A DNA stretch of 64,000 bases, from positions 124,001 to 188,000 of the forward strand of contig CAWELH010000004.1 of the NCBI GenBank assembly GCA_963809925.1, read 5' to 3'. The stretch is from DASQZK01 sp963809925. Its GTDB lineage: Bacteria > Bacteroidota > Bacteroidia > Bacteroidales > GCA-2748055. Numbering within the stretch: the stretch's first letter is position 1; each line of letters starts with the position of its first letter. The position numbers were made by a program, and so were the translations under genes. Below the pieces are notes generated by a model. The model searched no databases and had not been told where the DNA came from. It worked only from the letters and a program-made list of their open reading frames with translations. Below are positions 1 through 8,294 of this stretch, one piece after another.

Positions 1-53
1 CACAACATAATTGAATATGTTGAAGTTGTTGAACAACATTTAGCTCCGGGAAA

Positions 54-128
54 ATGAGAGGAAAGCCGACATATGATGAGCTTAAAAGGTACGTTTACGA
101 ACTGGAATCCAGGAGTCCTGGATCTTGA
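54..128 (+). pseudogene. Possible N-terminal remnant of the downstream histidine kinase
   Basis: An ATG at 54 opens 24 codons that begin MRGKPTYDELKRYVYELE, a sequence resembling the usual N-terminus of PAS-containing hybrid or sensor kinases. It ends at a TGA (126-128) that is in the same frame as the histidine kinase that follows. After the TGA the frame continues through a charged linker straight into the HisKA domain, so the sensor (PAS) region that normally separates these two parts is absent. Inference: either an internal deletion plus a stop, or a sequence error at the TGA. The resemblance was judged by eye only. Confidence 0.4.
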
Positions 129-164
129 AGAAAGCTCGGTGAGAACCAGGAAAAGACAGAAAGG

Positions 165-866
165 TTGAAAAGCAGGTTTTTATCAAGTATTTCTCACGAA
201 TTGCGCACCCCGATGAATGCCATCCTGGGTTTTTCTAATCTCATGATTGACAAAAACCTTCCGCATGACAAGAAGGAAGAGTACATGGAGCATATCAATA
301 TGAGCAGCAACAGCCTTTTGAGCCTTGTCGATAACATGATCGACGTTTCGTTACTTGAAATAGGTGAGTTGAAGGTTAAGAAGGAAAGATGTAATCTGGA
401 TATACTAATGCAGCAGGTCTATCACTACTTCAATATCGATAAGCATAAAATGGGGAAAGATCATATTGCACTCCTTTTGAACAAGCAGAAAAGTGACAAC
501 GATTTTATGATCTACACCGATTCGTACAGACTCTCACAGGTTCTTTCAAATCTTTTACACAATGCGTTGAAATTTACGTCCAAAGGAATCGTTGAATTTG
601 GATATTTCGTTACGGAAGACAATAAACTCCAATTCTTTGTCAAGGACAGTGGCAGAGGGATACTGGCGGACAAGGCCAGAACAGTCTTTAATAAGTTTGA
701 AAAGATCGATGATACCGATACTGGCAAACTGGAGGGCGGACTAGGTCTCGGCCTTACTCTCGCCAGGGGAATTATCGCCTTGCTTGGTGGTGAGATCTGG
801 ATTGAACCAAATATTTTCAAAGGCTCAACTTTTAATTTCACCATCGAGTTACCAGGAAAATTTTGA
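165..866 (+). CDS. Sensor histidine kinase, catalytic part only (HisKA + HATPase_c)
   Basis: This encodes the autophosphorylation and ATPase core of a two-component sensor kinase. The HisKA motif SISHELRTP puts the phospho-accepting His at residue 11, the N box (LHNALKF) is near residue 133, the G1 box DSGRG near 161 and the G2 box GGLGLGL near 191. At 233 residues it lacks any sensor or membrane domain. The first usable start is a TTG at 165, because a TGA at 126-128 closes the frame upstream; an ATG-started 24-codon piece in the same frame lies just before it. No response regulator is adjacent. It may be a truncated, non-functional kinase, or a free-standing cytoplasmic core re-initiating at TTG. 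The domain call is secure; the start and functionality are not. Confidence 0.75.
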   Translation: MKSRFLSSISHELRTPMNAILGFSNLMIDKNLPHDKKEEYMEHINMSSNSLLSLVDNMIDVSLLEIGELKVKKERCNLDILMQQVYHYFNIDKHKMGKDHIALLLNKQKSDNDFMIYTDSYRLSQVLSNLLHNALKFTSKGIVEFGYFVTEDNKLQFFVKDSGRGILADKARTVFNKFEKIDDTDTGKLEGGLGLGLTLARGIIALLGGEIWIEPNIFKGSTFNFTIELPGKF

Positions 867-947
867 ATATAATGCGGAACAAAGCAAGATATTCCAGTCG
901 CTAATGGTTTAAATCGCCTGACAAACAGTTCTTAGATTAACAATATT

Positions 948-983
948 TGCTCCTGAATTTTAAGGGGTTAGAATTCAGGAGCA
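948..983. repeat. Hairpin 1 with 12-nt loop TTAAGGGGTTAG
   Basis: A perfect 12-bp stem (948-959 pairing with 972-983) encloses the loop TTAAGGGGTTAG (960-971). The same loop recurs exactly at 1094-1105 with a different but again self-complementary stem. There is no T-run, so it is not an ordinary intrinsic terminator. It lies in the 372-base gene-free stretch between the kinase and the DUF3127 gene. Confidence 0.6.
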
Positions 984-1082
984 GCATTACAAAAAAAGTC
1001 AGGCGTTCAGATTGCGTTTAACGACAGGTTAATTTTAAGTTCTCAATCGTTCTTTATTTCGTTCACTAAGGCCAAGAATCAA

Positions 1083-1117
1083 GATAAATGATTTTAAGGG
1101 GTTAGAATCATTTCATC
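1083..1117. repeat. Hairpin 2 with the identical 12-nt loop
   Basis: An 8-bp perfect stem (1086-1093 with 1106-1113) is extended by GAT/ATC (1083-1085 with 1115-1117) across a bulged C at 1114. The loop 1094-1105 is identical to that of the hairpin at 948-983 while the stem sequence is unrelated, so the pairing itself appears to be conserved rather than the stem sequence. Confidence 0.6.
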
Positions 1118-1149
1118 AATAATAAGTTCTCACTCAGCATTGAGTTACC

Positions 1150-1169
1150 GATTCATTCAGGTTAGAATC
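1150..1169. repeat. Degenerate third hairpin of the same geometry
   Basis: A 4-bp stem (GATT 1150-1153 with AATC 1166-1169) encloses a 12-nt loop that ends in GGTTAG like the two loops upstream. The stretch GGTTAGAATCAT is shared with the hairpin at 1083. The stem is short, so this copy is weak on its own and is listed because loop length and loop 3' end match. Confidence 0.35.
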
Positions 1170-1238
1170 ATGATTATTCAAACGCTCTGCGTTTGAGAAG
1201 GGCAAGTGTTCTTTTTGTATTTGTGTCTTTAACAGATC

Positions 1239-1637
1239 TCAGAAAGGCAAATCATCAAATTCCTGGTCGGGTGAGGAAAAATCTTCCTCGCCCGGTAAAG
1301 GAATATCATCACCCGGGAGTTTTACCGGGGAGCTGCCTGCATCTGACGATACGTTTTCAATCTTCCACGCTTCGAGATTGGTGAAATAACTTACATTTCC
1401 ATCTTTCTCCCATTTACGGCCGCGAAGATTAAAGTGTACCTTGATTTCTGTTCCCGGTTTAAATGCGTCAAGCAAAGAGCATTTATCCTGAGTAAGTTGA
1501 AATTTGATATAATCAGTAAATTCAAAATTATTCGAGTTTTCTTTTTTCTCGATAACGAAATCTCTCTTTTTGAATTTGCTGCTGATCTCACTAACAGCGT
1601 ATTTTTCGATCAGCGTTCCGGTTATTTCAAAGCTCAT
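1239..1637 (-). CDS. DUF3127 family protein with SSB-like acidic C-terminus
   Basis: This 132-residue protein matches the small DUF3127 family common in Bacteroidota: a beta-rich N-terminal domain (about residues 1-95) with the typical opening SFEITGTL and the segment FNLRGRKWEKDGNVSYFTNLEAW-like toward its end, followed by an acidic, Pro/Asp-rich tail. The last residues, FDDLPF, closely resemble the acidic tip of single-stranded DNA-binding protein (DDDIPF type), which recruits replication and repair enzymes. Inference: an OB-fold nucleic-acid-binding protein that contacts SSB-interacting partners. It is a single gene on the minus strand, with a terminator hairpin (1723-1753) upstream that belongs to the next gene. 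Confidence 0.8.
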   Translation of the reverse strand: MSFEITGTLIEKYAVSEISSKFKKRDFVIEKKENSNNFEFTDYIKFQLTQDKCSLLDAFKPGTEIKVHFNLRGRKWEKDGNVSYFTNLEAWKIENVSSDAGSSPVKLPGDDIPLPGEEDFSSPDQEFDDLPF

Positions 1638-1722
1638 AACAAGTGTTTTAAAAGTAATTAATTTGAAATCCTTTTTTAGTTTAATATCCTTTATTGACTT
1701 TTGACAACAAGTATCCTCGACA

Positions 1723-1753
1723 GAAAAAGGTTAGAGTTTCTCTAACCTTTTTC
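1723..1753 (-). terminator. Intrinsic terminator of the FKBP gene
   Basis: A 14-bp perfect stem (1723-1736 with 1740-1753) with a 3-nt loop has runs of A on one side and T on the other, so it can terminate on either strand. It lies about 75 bases past the stop of the minus-strand FKBP gene and is most simply its terminator. Confidence 0.75.
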
Positions 1754-1827
1754 TATTTGTATTAATGTGTTTGATGTCTGAAAATCAGCGTAGGCATACA
1801 GAGTTTTTTTATATACCTATTTGTATA

Positions 1828-2571
1828 TTACTTAATATCAAGAAGTTCGACTTCAAAAATAAGCACTGAATTCGCCGGGATCTGCTCACCGCGTTTCCTT
1901 GAACCATAGGCTAGTTCACTCGGAATATAAAGTTCCCATTTTGAACCCACTTTCATCAATTGAAGTGCCTCTGTCCATCCAGGAATTACGCCGCCAACCT
2001 GGAATTTTGCAGGTTCGCCTCTCTCAATGGAACTGTCGAATACAGTACCGTCGATTAGTTTTCCGGTATACTGGACTACGACGGTATCGTTGGCAGCCGG
2101 TCTCCGGCCTTCACCTTCCGTAAGTACCTTGTACTGTAGTCCTGATGCAGTGGTTTTTACACCTTCTTTACCCTTATTTTCTTCAAGGAACTTTTGACCG
2201 GTGGCCATGTTTTCTTCAGCAATCTGGCTGTCTTCAGCCTGCATTTCCTGTGATTTTTTCATAAGGTAGCTCTGAATGTGCATCCCGGTTTCTGCAGCCG
2301 GCATTACTGTTTCATCCTGAACCAGTCCTGCTTTGACACCATTCAGAAACAAATCGTGATCAAAATCTTCCGTGATTTTCATCTGCTCGACATTCCCTTT
2401 AACGAAGCCACCCATATCAAAGCCATAACTATAGGCAAAGGTGTCAACCTCATTGTTCATACTTGCAGATCCGGTACCACCTGTTACCGGGACAAACATT
2501 CCAAGAACATATCCAATTGCAAGAAAGACTATCCCTACAACTATGATAACGCCATTTTTTTTCATATTCAA
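1828..2571 (-). CDS. Membrane-anchored FKBP-type peptidyl-prolyl cis-trans isomerase
   Basis: This 247-residue protein catalyses cis-trans isomerisation of Xaa-Pro bonds, probably as a periplasmic folding factor. An N-terminal hydrophobic segment (about residues 8-29) with two Lys before it is a signal anchor. Residues about 40-145 form the helical FKBP_N dimerisation domain typical of Mip/FklB proteins. Residues about 155-247 are the FKBP_C domain, with VVVQYTGKLIDGTVFDSS, the VIPGWTEALQLMKVGSKW segment and the C-terminal LIFEVELLDI strand. Length and domain order match Mip-like proteins. It is a single gene followed by a strong terminator. A second in-frame ATG two codons in could also be used. 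Confidence 0.92.
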   Translation of the reverse strand: MNMKKNGVIIVVGIVFLAIGYVLGMFVPVTGGTGSASMNNEVDTFAYSYGFDMGGFVKGNVEQMKITEDFDHDLFLNGVKAGLVQDETVMPAAETGMHIQSYLMKKSQEMQAEDSQIAEENMATGQKFLEENKGKEGVKTTASGLQYKVLTEGEGRRPAANDTVVVQYTGKLIDGTVFDSSIERGEPAKFQVGGVIPGWTEALQLMKVGSKWELYIPSELAYGSRKRGEQIPANSVLIFEVELLDIK

Positions 2572-2632
2572 ATTTTTTAATTTATTAAGTTGAGCGAAGT
2601 TACTACAAATAATTTAATGCGAAAAAGAATTT

Positions 2633-3289
2633 TTATTTCGTGGCCCTCAGCATCTCTCGCTTCCCGGGAGGTCCCTTGATCTTTTCAATGATAAAACCAC
2701 AGGAGCGGAGTGCCCGCTGAACATCTCCCTTGACCGAATACGTGGTCAGAATGCCACCTTTGTTCAGTGCTTCATAAAGGGCAGCAAATATTTTCCGCGA
2801 CCAAAGATCAGGTTGTACATCAGGAGAAAAGGCATCAAAAAAGATGAGGTCCATAGTATTCGTAAAGGTATAATCATGAAGATCGCACCGGATCTTTTCA
2901 ATGGTGAAACATTCATGCAACTGGCAGCTGCGGTCCCATGGCGCCTCATGGATCATCCTGTAATACGCTGCTGCTTCATTGGTATAAAGTTGCCCGAAAT
3001 TCAACCCATCCCATTCATCCTTTGTCAACGGGTACTTCTCCACACTCAGATATTTGACAATTAACGATCTGTCAACAGCTTCTTTCATAGTTAAAAGCGC
3101 ATTCAGGCCGGTTCCGAATCCGACTTCAAATATTACGGCATTGCTCAGTCCACTGTAGATCAGACACTCCTTGATAAACACATGACACGATTCCTGCACA
3201 GCCCCATGAATCGAATGGTAGTGCTCATTTAAGCCCGGTACATATATAGTATGTGAACCATCCCCGGAAATTACCGCTTGTCTTTCCAT
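2633..3289 (-). CDS. mnmD: tRNA (5-methylaminomethyl-2-thiouridine)(34) methyltransferase, MnmD type
   Basis: This is a 218-residue SAM-dependent methyltransferase of the DUF752 family, the stand-alone form of the N-terminal half of MnmC. It methylates 5-aminomethyl-2-thiouridine at the tRNA wobble position. Visible motifs are the SAM-binding EVGFGTGLNALLT (residues 55-67), the acidic YLSVEKYPLT segment, the catalytic-region motif MDLIFFDAFSPDVQPDLW, and the C-terminal YSVKGDVQRALRSCGF and GPPGKREML segments, all characteristic of the family. The FAD-dependent oxidase half of MnmC is absent, as is normal in this phylum. A TAACTTTG promoter box lies just upstream. Confidence 0.9.
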   Translation of the reverse strand: MERQAVISGDGSHTIYVPGLNEHYHSIHGAVQESCHVFIKECLIYSGLSNAVIFEVGFGTGLNALLTMKEAVDRSLIVKYLSVEKYPLTKDEWDGLNFGQLYTNEAAAYYRMIHEAPWDRSCQLHECFTIEKIRCDLHDYTFTNTMDLIFFDAFSPDVQPDLWSRKIFAALYEALNKGGILTTYSVKGDVQRALRSCGFIIEKIKGPPGKREMLRATK

Positions 3290-3305
3290 GTCAGTTTGAA
3301 TCCGA

Positions 3306-3313
3306 CAAAGTTA
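3306..3313 (-). promoter_or_regulatory. Bacteroidota -7 box (TAACTTTG) for mnmD
   Basis: On the minus strand TAACTTTG matches the Bacteroidota consensus TAnnTTTG and sits 17 bases before the mnmD start codon. A T-rich GTTTT at a spacing of about 19 can serve as the -33 element. Confidence 0.55.
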
Positions 3314-3781
3314 ATCGTCATCTTGAAATGTAAAACTTAAATAATGTTAATATTTTCAAATTCGTAATCTCCCATCCAATATTATTTAATACATTGTAAA
3401 TGAGCATAATATAATATTTATCTGCTCGTAATACCTGGATAAGGTATCTCAGTATCCGCTACAATATACCTGTTGAAGTCACCAGGGTGCGTAAAACAGG
3501 AAAGGGTCACCGGCAGCCATGGCAAATGGAATTAAAAATTCGCCACATACCCAGTGAATTGTCCATCTGGTATAAATCTACAATGAAAGTGAAATAAAAT
3601 TGACGGAGGTATTTACTATTTCATTGGTGTATTATACATTTACGCCATGCAGTATCACATCGGATTTCACCAGATCAGGATATTCAGAATGAGCAGATGC
3701 CCGAACAATGATGCAACCCGGGCAAACGTGTCTGGCATGGGGAAGCCACTGATACCAGTGCTATTAAACTAAACTGATTGT
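3314..3781. other. Gene-free stretch between divergent genes
   Basis: About 470 bases lie between divergently transcribed mnmD and the methyltransferase at 3782. I see no convincing ORF, RNA gene, long repeat or terminator. Only short open frames occur, none recognisable. It presumably holds the promoter of the plus-strand gene. Confidence 0.5.
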
Positions 3782-4495
3782 ATGAAAAAACATCATGATG
3801 ATGTTTTGGGACTTGCTTTAAAAGATTTCCTCAGCACCGGAAAAGAGCGTGATATTATCGTTCATTCACCAGATTTTGAGGATGATGTAATACCGGTATC
3901 CTACTATTTCAGAAAAAGGAATCAATTGCCTCCACTCGAAAAAGATGCGCTGGCACTGTGCCGGGGCCGGGTACTGGATGCCGGCGCCGGTGCAGGGTCT
4001 CATGCACTCATCCTGCAAGAAAAAGGCTTTGACGTCACCACGCTCGATATTTCAGTTGGAGCCTGTGATGTGATGAAGCAAAGGGGTGTGAAAAAAGTAG
4101 TCAGAGAAGATATTTTCAATGCCAGGGAGGGGAAATTTGATACGATTCTGATGCTCATGAACGGAATAGGTCTGGTGAAATCAATTGCCGGTCTGAAAAT
4201 TTTTCTGAAAAGACTACCAGAAATATTGAACCAGGGCGGGCAGGTGATCTTTGATTCCACAAACCTGGTTTACCTTCTGCAGCAGGATGACGGCTCAGTC
4301 CTATTAAACCTGAATGATGTATATTATGGAGAAATTGAGTTTCAGCTTGAATATGCCGGCTTCATCTCCGAATCATTTAACTGGTTATATATCGATTTTG
4401 ACACGCTCGACTGGCTTACCGATAACGCGGGGATTAGTTCAGAGCTTATACGGGAAGGTGAGAATATGAGTTTCCTGGGAAGGATCACCTTTTAG
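3782..4495 (+). CDS. Class I SAM-dependent methyltransferase
   Basis: This 237-residue protein has the Rossmann-type methyltransferase core: motif I VLDAGAGAGSH near residues 64-74, an acidic strand-2 end (VTTLDIS) near 85-91, DTILMLMNGIG as the motif IV region and GGQVIFDSTN as the post-IV strand. The N-terminal 50 residues contain a YYFRKRNQLP segment found in a Bacteroidota group of uncharacterised methyltransferases. The substrate cannot be told from sequence. It overlaps the convergent TtcA-like gene by 11 bases at its 3' end, so the two genes share a convergent end rather than an operon. Confidence 0.8.
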   Translation: MKKHHDDVLGLALKDFLSTGKERDIIVHSPDFEDDVIPVSYYFRKRNQLPPLEKDALALCRGRVLDAGAGAGSHALILQEKGFDVTTLDISVGACDVMKQRGVKKVVREDIFNAREGKFDTILMLMNGIGLVKSIAGLKIFLKRLPEILNQGGQVIFDSTNLVYLLQQDDGSVLLNLNDVYYGEIEFQLEYAGFISESFNWLYIDFDTLDWLTDNAGISSELIREGENMSFLGRITF

Positions 4496-5237
4496 ATCTG
4501 CCGGGCAGGTATTCTCCATATATATTATCGAGGGCTTTAAACATATTGATTTTCGATTTCGGATAATCCGCAGCCAGCTTCTCGATGACTTCCCTGGTGT
4601 ATCTTCGTTTCGTCTCAGTATCAAACGGGCAGCGTTTTTCTTCCTTCATGAAACCACGAAGACCCGCATATTCCTCCAGATCATTCTCCCAGATATCGAG
4701 CAGAGGACGTATAAGCTTAACCCTTCCTTCAAACATAGATAGGCTGTAGGGTAAAGCACTGATGGAGCCGTGATAAAGTAAATTCATCATAAAGGTTTCA
4801 AGCGCATCATCGCGATGGTGGCCGAAAGCCAGTTTGTTATAACCTTTTTCCCGGCTTTCATTGAAAATAGCTTTCCTTCGGTGCCAGGAACAGACGAAGC
4901 AAGTTGACTTTTTTGTTGCATCCGGATTGGCATTGACCAATTTATGGATAAAGCCGATACCCAGATCCTGGCAAAAATTATTGAGATAATCTGTATTTAT
5001 TTCATAGCCGATATCACCTACCGTAACGTGGATGGCGGCCATTTCCACCTTAAATGGTAAGGATCTGATTCTGTCTGAAAGAATCTCAACTAGAATCAGA
5101 GAATCCTTTCCTCCGGATAAGCCGGCCAGGACCTTGTCACCGTCCTCGAGCATATGGTGATCGAGGATGGTCTTACCCGACTTTTTACACAGTTTTTTAA
5201 ACAGCTTGTCTCTGCTGATCTCTTCTTCATTTCTCAT
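4485..5237 (-). CDS. TtcA-like tRNA 2-thiocytidine(32) synthetase (PP-loop ATPase)
   Basis: This 250-residue protein is predicted to thiolate cytidine 32 of tRNA. The PP-loop SGGKDS is at residues 41-46. Three cysteines, C113 and C116 (in TCFVC) and C203 (KRCPF), match the cysteine pattern that binds the [4Fe-4S] cluster of TtcA. The segment after the CxxC, with AFGHHRDDALETFMMNLLYHG, is typical of TtcA. It is slightly shorter than the E. coli protein, mainly at the ends. The frame stays open for about 130 bases upstream of the chosen ATG, but without a normal start codon. It runs convergent with the methyltransferase gene and overlaps it by 11 bases. Confidence 0.85.
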   Translation of the reverse strand: MRNEEEISRDKLFKKLCKKSGKTILDHHMLEDGDKVLAGLSGGKDSLILVEILSDRIRSLPFKVEMAAIHVTVGDIGYEINTDYLNNFCQDLGIGFIHKLVNANPDATKKSTCFVCSWHRRKAIFNESREKGYNKLAFGHHRDDALETFMMNLLYHGSISALPYSLSMFEGRVKLIRPLLDIWENDLEEYAGLRGFMKEEKRCPFDTETKRRYTREVIEKLAADYPKSKINMFKALDNIYGEYLPGRSKR

Positions 5238-5566
5238 CCCGCTACTATTTAAGGTGAAGATGCCGGAAACTTCCGTCAGATCTTCTGTTACAATATGATC
5301 CCGAAAGGCATCATCTCCGCCCGGTTCTGATATTTCTGAATAACGTTGAGTATCTATTTTCCAACCGGCAATAAAAAAATCAGATAGGCTGCAGGTTTTT
5401 CCTGCCTAAAATCAGTACAATTATCGCCCTGACATCCTTCACTTCTTTTATTATCCTCTGAAGGAAACAAAAAAACAGAAATAAGTTTTCATTTCCTTGC
5501 GGAAAAGAAATATTTTCATATGCTATTTAAAAAAAAACTATTAGTTTCAGGCAAAATTTCTATCCT
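5238..5566. other. Divergent intergenic region upstream of the symporter gene
   Basis: This 329-base stretch separates the divergent ttcA-like and symporter genes. It is AT-rich near 5460-5560, as expected for promoters, but I find no exact TAnnTTTG box. A weak inverted repeat (GCAGG, T-run, CCTGC) lies near 5390-5407. I see no gene in it. Confidence 0.45.
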
Positions 5567-7360
5567 ATGCTATTACAAAAAATTGATTGGATCATTCTAG
5601 GGCTGTTTTTTGTGATTTTGCTTACGCTGGGATTTCTTGCATCCCGCAATGCAGGGCGCAGTACAGCCGATTTCTTCCTTTCGGGAAGAAATATGCCCTG
5701 GTGGTTACTGGGAGTTTCTATGGTTGCCACAACTTTTAGTTGTGATACACCAAATCTCGTAACAGATATTGTCAGACAGCATGGCGTTTCGGGTAACTGG
5801 ATCTGGTGGGCTTTCGTTCTAACCGGAATGCTGACGGTATTTGTGTATGCTAAATTGTGGCGGCGTTCGGGGGTACTGACCGACCTTACATTCTATGAGA
5901 TAAGATACAGCGGGAAGACAGCTGCGTTTTTACGTGCGTTCCGGGCTATTTATCTGGGTGCATTTTTTAACATCGTAGTTATCGCTTCTGTCAGTCTTGC
6001 CCTCATAAAGATCGGAGGTGTCATGCTCGGCTGGTCGGCACAACGGACGCTCATCATTGCCGCCGTTGTTGTTGTTGTCTATAGTACCATTGGCGGCTTG
6101 AAAAGTATCCTGGTGACTGACTTTTTCCAGTTTTTCGTTGCCATGGTTGGGGTGATCGGTGCAGCAGTGATCATTATCCATATGCCGGAGATTGGAGGCA
6201 TGAAAGGGCTGATCAGTAATCCTGCCGTTCGCCCGAAACTGGATTTAATTCCAAGCTTCAACGATAAGGAGCTGCTGATCACTGTATTTATCCTTCCCAT
6301 TGCCCTGCAGTGGTGGAGTGTTTGGTATCCGGGTGCAGAGCCAGGTGGCGGTGGATATATCGCCCAGCGGATGTTATCGGCTAAAAATGAGAATGGTGCA
6401 AGATCAGCTACGCTTCTGTTCAATATTCTTCATTATGCACTCAGGCCCTGGCCATGGATCCTTGTCGGCCTGGCATCGATCATTGTATTTCCCGATCTGC
6501 AGTCGCTCAGAGATGCTTTTCCTAACGTACAGTCACAGTTTATCCAGAACGATTTTGCCTACCCGGCCATGCTGTCTTACCTGCCGGCAGGCTTTCTCGG
6601 ACTGGTTGTTGCATCCCTTGTGGCTGCCTTTATGTCAACTACGGCATCGCAGATCAACTGGGGCTCATCGTATATTGTCAACGATTTTTACAAACGTTTT
6701 CTGAATCCGGAAGCCTCCGAGAAAAAACTTGTTCTTGTAGGCAGGATTTCCACGATTCTCCTGATGACCTTTTCTGTATTGCTCGCCCTTTTGCTGAGCA
6801 ATGCGCTTCAGGCTTTTCATATTCTGCTTCAAATCGGTGCCGGGACAGGGCTGATCTATATCTTGCGCTGGTTCTGGTGGAGGATAAATGCCCTTACCGA
6901 ATTGACCGGGATGATTGTCTCTTTCATGATGGCTCTTTACCTCGAGATTTTTCATGTAAAATTGGGCTTTGAGCCGATGAGTATCCCTATGAAACTTGTT
7001 GTGGGTGTTGGTGTTACCACATTAGCATGGTTGATCGTTACACTTGTGACAAAGCCGGAGGATAAGGAAACACTCAGAAGTTTTTACAAGCTGGTGTATC
7101 CGGGCGGTCCGGGATGGAAGAAAGTCCTTTTGGATGCAGAAAAGGAAGGTGTTACGATCGTACCCGTAGAAAAACAGGGATGGGATGTCCCTACCGGTAT
7201 TCTTTGCATGTTCCTGGGTAGCTTTGCCGTTATTACCACCTTGTTTGCAACGGGCTATGTCCTTTATGGGAAGACACAACTGGCGCTGATCTTTGTGGGT
7301 ATTGATATTGTATTTATATTTTTGTTGTCCAGAGCCTGGCGAAAACTGAGGAACAGGTAA
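5567..7360 (+). CDS. Sodium:solute symporter (SSS family), probable sugar importer
   Basis: This 597-residue integral membrane protein has about 13-14 hydrophobic segments and the SSS signature regions: an N-terminal helix followed by a conserved STADFFLSGRNMPWW segment, TTFSCDTPNLVTD in helix 1-2, and GGLKSILVTDFFQFF. It belongs to the group of SSS transporters found beside glycosidases in Bacteroidota, so a sugar or sugar-derivative substrate with Na+ coupling is likely. It is the first gene of a run in which a nucleotidyltransferase follows after 16 bases, then an overlapping kinase. The ATG at 5567 lies directly before the first helix. The exact substrate is unknown; the neighbours suggest a hexose or N-acetylhexosamine. 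Confidence 0.88.
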   Translation: MLLQKIDWIILGLFFVILLTLGFLASRNAGRSTADFFLSGRNMPWWLLGVSMVATTFSCDTPNLVTDIVRQHGVSGNWIWWAFVLTGMLTVFVYAKLWRRSGVLTDLTFYEIRYSGKTAAFLRAFRAIYLGAFFNIVVIASVSLALIKIGGVMLGWSAQRTLIIAAVVVVVYSTIGGLKSILVTDFFQFFVAMVGVIGAAVIIIHMPEIGGMKGLISNPAVRPKLDLIPSFNDKELLITVFILPIALQWWSVWYPGAEPGGGGYIAQRMLSAKNENGARSATLLFNILHYALRPWPWILVGLASIIVFPDLQSLRDAFPNVQSQFIQNDFAYPAMLSYLPAGFLGLVVASLVAAFMSTTASQINWGSSYIVNDFYKRFLNPEASEKKLVLVGRISTILLMTFSVLLALLLSNALQAFHILLQIGAGTGLIYILRWFWWRINALTELTGMIVSFMMALYLEIFHVKLGFEPMSIPMKLVVGVGVTTLAWLIVTLVTKPEDKETLRSFYKLVYPGGPGWKKVLLDAEKEGVTIVPVEKQGWDVPTGILCMFLGSFAVITTLFATGYVLYGKTQLALIFVGIDIVFIFLLSRAWRKLRNR

Positions 7361-7376
7361 ACAATATTTTCTGACT

Positions 7377-8294
7377 ATGAAACCTACACTCTTAGTGTTG
7401 GCTGCAGGTCTTGGCAGCCGCTATGGGAATATGAAGCAGATGGAGGGATTTGGACCATCTGGGGATACCATCATGGATTATTCCATTTATGATGCTGTAC
7501 ATTCCGGCTTCGGTAAAATAGTTTTCATCATTTCTCCCGGTATGGAGAAGGATTTTAAAGAGTCCTATTTATCAAAACTCCCTGCTGAACTGGAAGTTTC
7601 CTATGTCATTCAATCCATAAATACCATCCCCGATGGATTCCAAATCAGAAGTGAGAGGAAAAAACCGTGGGGAACCGGACATGCCGTCCTTTTGGCTTTT
7701 TCAGCGATTGATGAACCTTTTGCTGTGATAAATGCCGATGATTTTTACGGTCGGTCGGCTTTTGCACTGATGTCAGATTTTCTTAAGAATACGCGTGAAG
7801 GTGAGGTTCTTGAATTCTGCATTGCCGGTTACAAAATCGCCAATACTCTCTCTGATTTCGGGACAGTATCACGTGGGGTTTGCGAAACCGATGATCAGGG
7901 CTACCTCACCGGTATAAATGAACGGACAAAAGTATTCAGATCTGACGATGGAATCGTATATCTTGATGCTGAGGGACGCCCCCATGTCATTCCTGAAACC
8001 GCTCATGTCTCGATGAATCTGCTAGGGTTCACACCGGGAATTTTCAGATACCTGGACAGGTATTTCAGGGATTTTCTTACTGAGAATGCCATGAATGCCA
8101 GTGCAGAATTTTACATTCCCTTTGCCGTTAACCGGATGATGGAAGAAGGGTTGGCACGCACCAAGGTGCTTCCCACCTCAGAAAAATGGTTTGGAGTTAC
8201 CTATCCTGAAGACAAACCATTCGTTACAGAAATGATAAGCCGCCTTACCAGGGAGGGGGAGTATCCAGAGAATTTATGGAAAAGGAAGGCATGA
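7377..8294 (+). CDS. Nucleotidyltransferase (sugar-1-phosphate NTP transferase-like)
   Basis: This 305-residue protein carries the nucleotidyltransferase signature LAAGLGSRYGNMKQ at residues 8-21, a variant of the GxGxR...K pyrophosphorylase motif, and an acidic NADDFYG segment near residue 120 that would bind the metal. This group is known mainly from Bacteroidota and Firmicutes and lacks the C-terminal left-handed helix of GlmU/RmlA. The stop overlaps the start of the downstream sugar-kinase-like gene by 19 bases, so the two are translationally coupled. Inference: the pair converts a free sugar to its 1-phosphate and then to an NDP-sugar. The substrate and nucleotide are not determined by sequence. 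Confidence 0.85.
   Translation: MKPTLLVLAAGLGSRYGNMKQMEGFGPSGDTIMDYSIYDAVHSGFGKIVFIISPGMEKDFKESYLSKLPAELEVSYVIQSINTIPDGFQIRSERKKPWGTGHAVLLAFSAIDEPFAVINADDFYGRSAFALMSDFLKNTREGEVLEFCIAGYKIANTLSDFGTVSRGVCETDDQGYLTGINERTKVFRSDDGIVYLDAEGRPHVIPETAHVSMNLLGFTPGIFRYLDRYFRDFLTENAMNASAEFYIPFAVNRMMEEGLARTKVLPTSEKWFGVTYPEDKPFVTEMISRLTREGEYPENLWKRKA

Noticed and set aside
948..1169. The hairpin series as a CRISPR array
   Set aside because: Only the loops repeat, stems differ, spacing is irregular and no cas gene is present.
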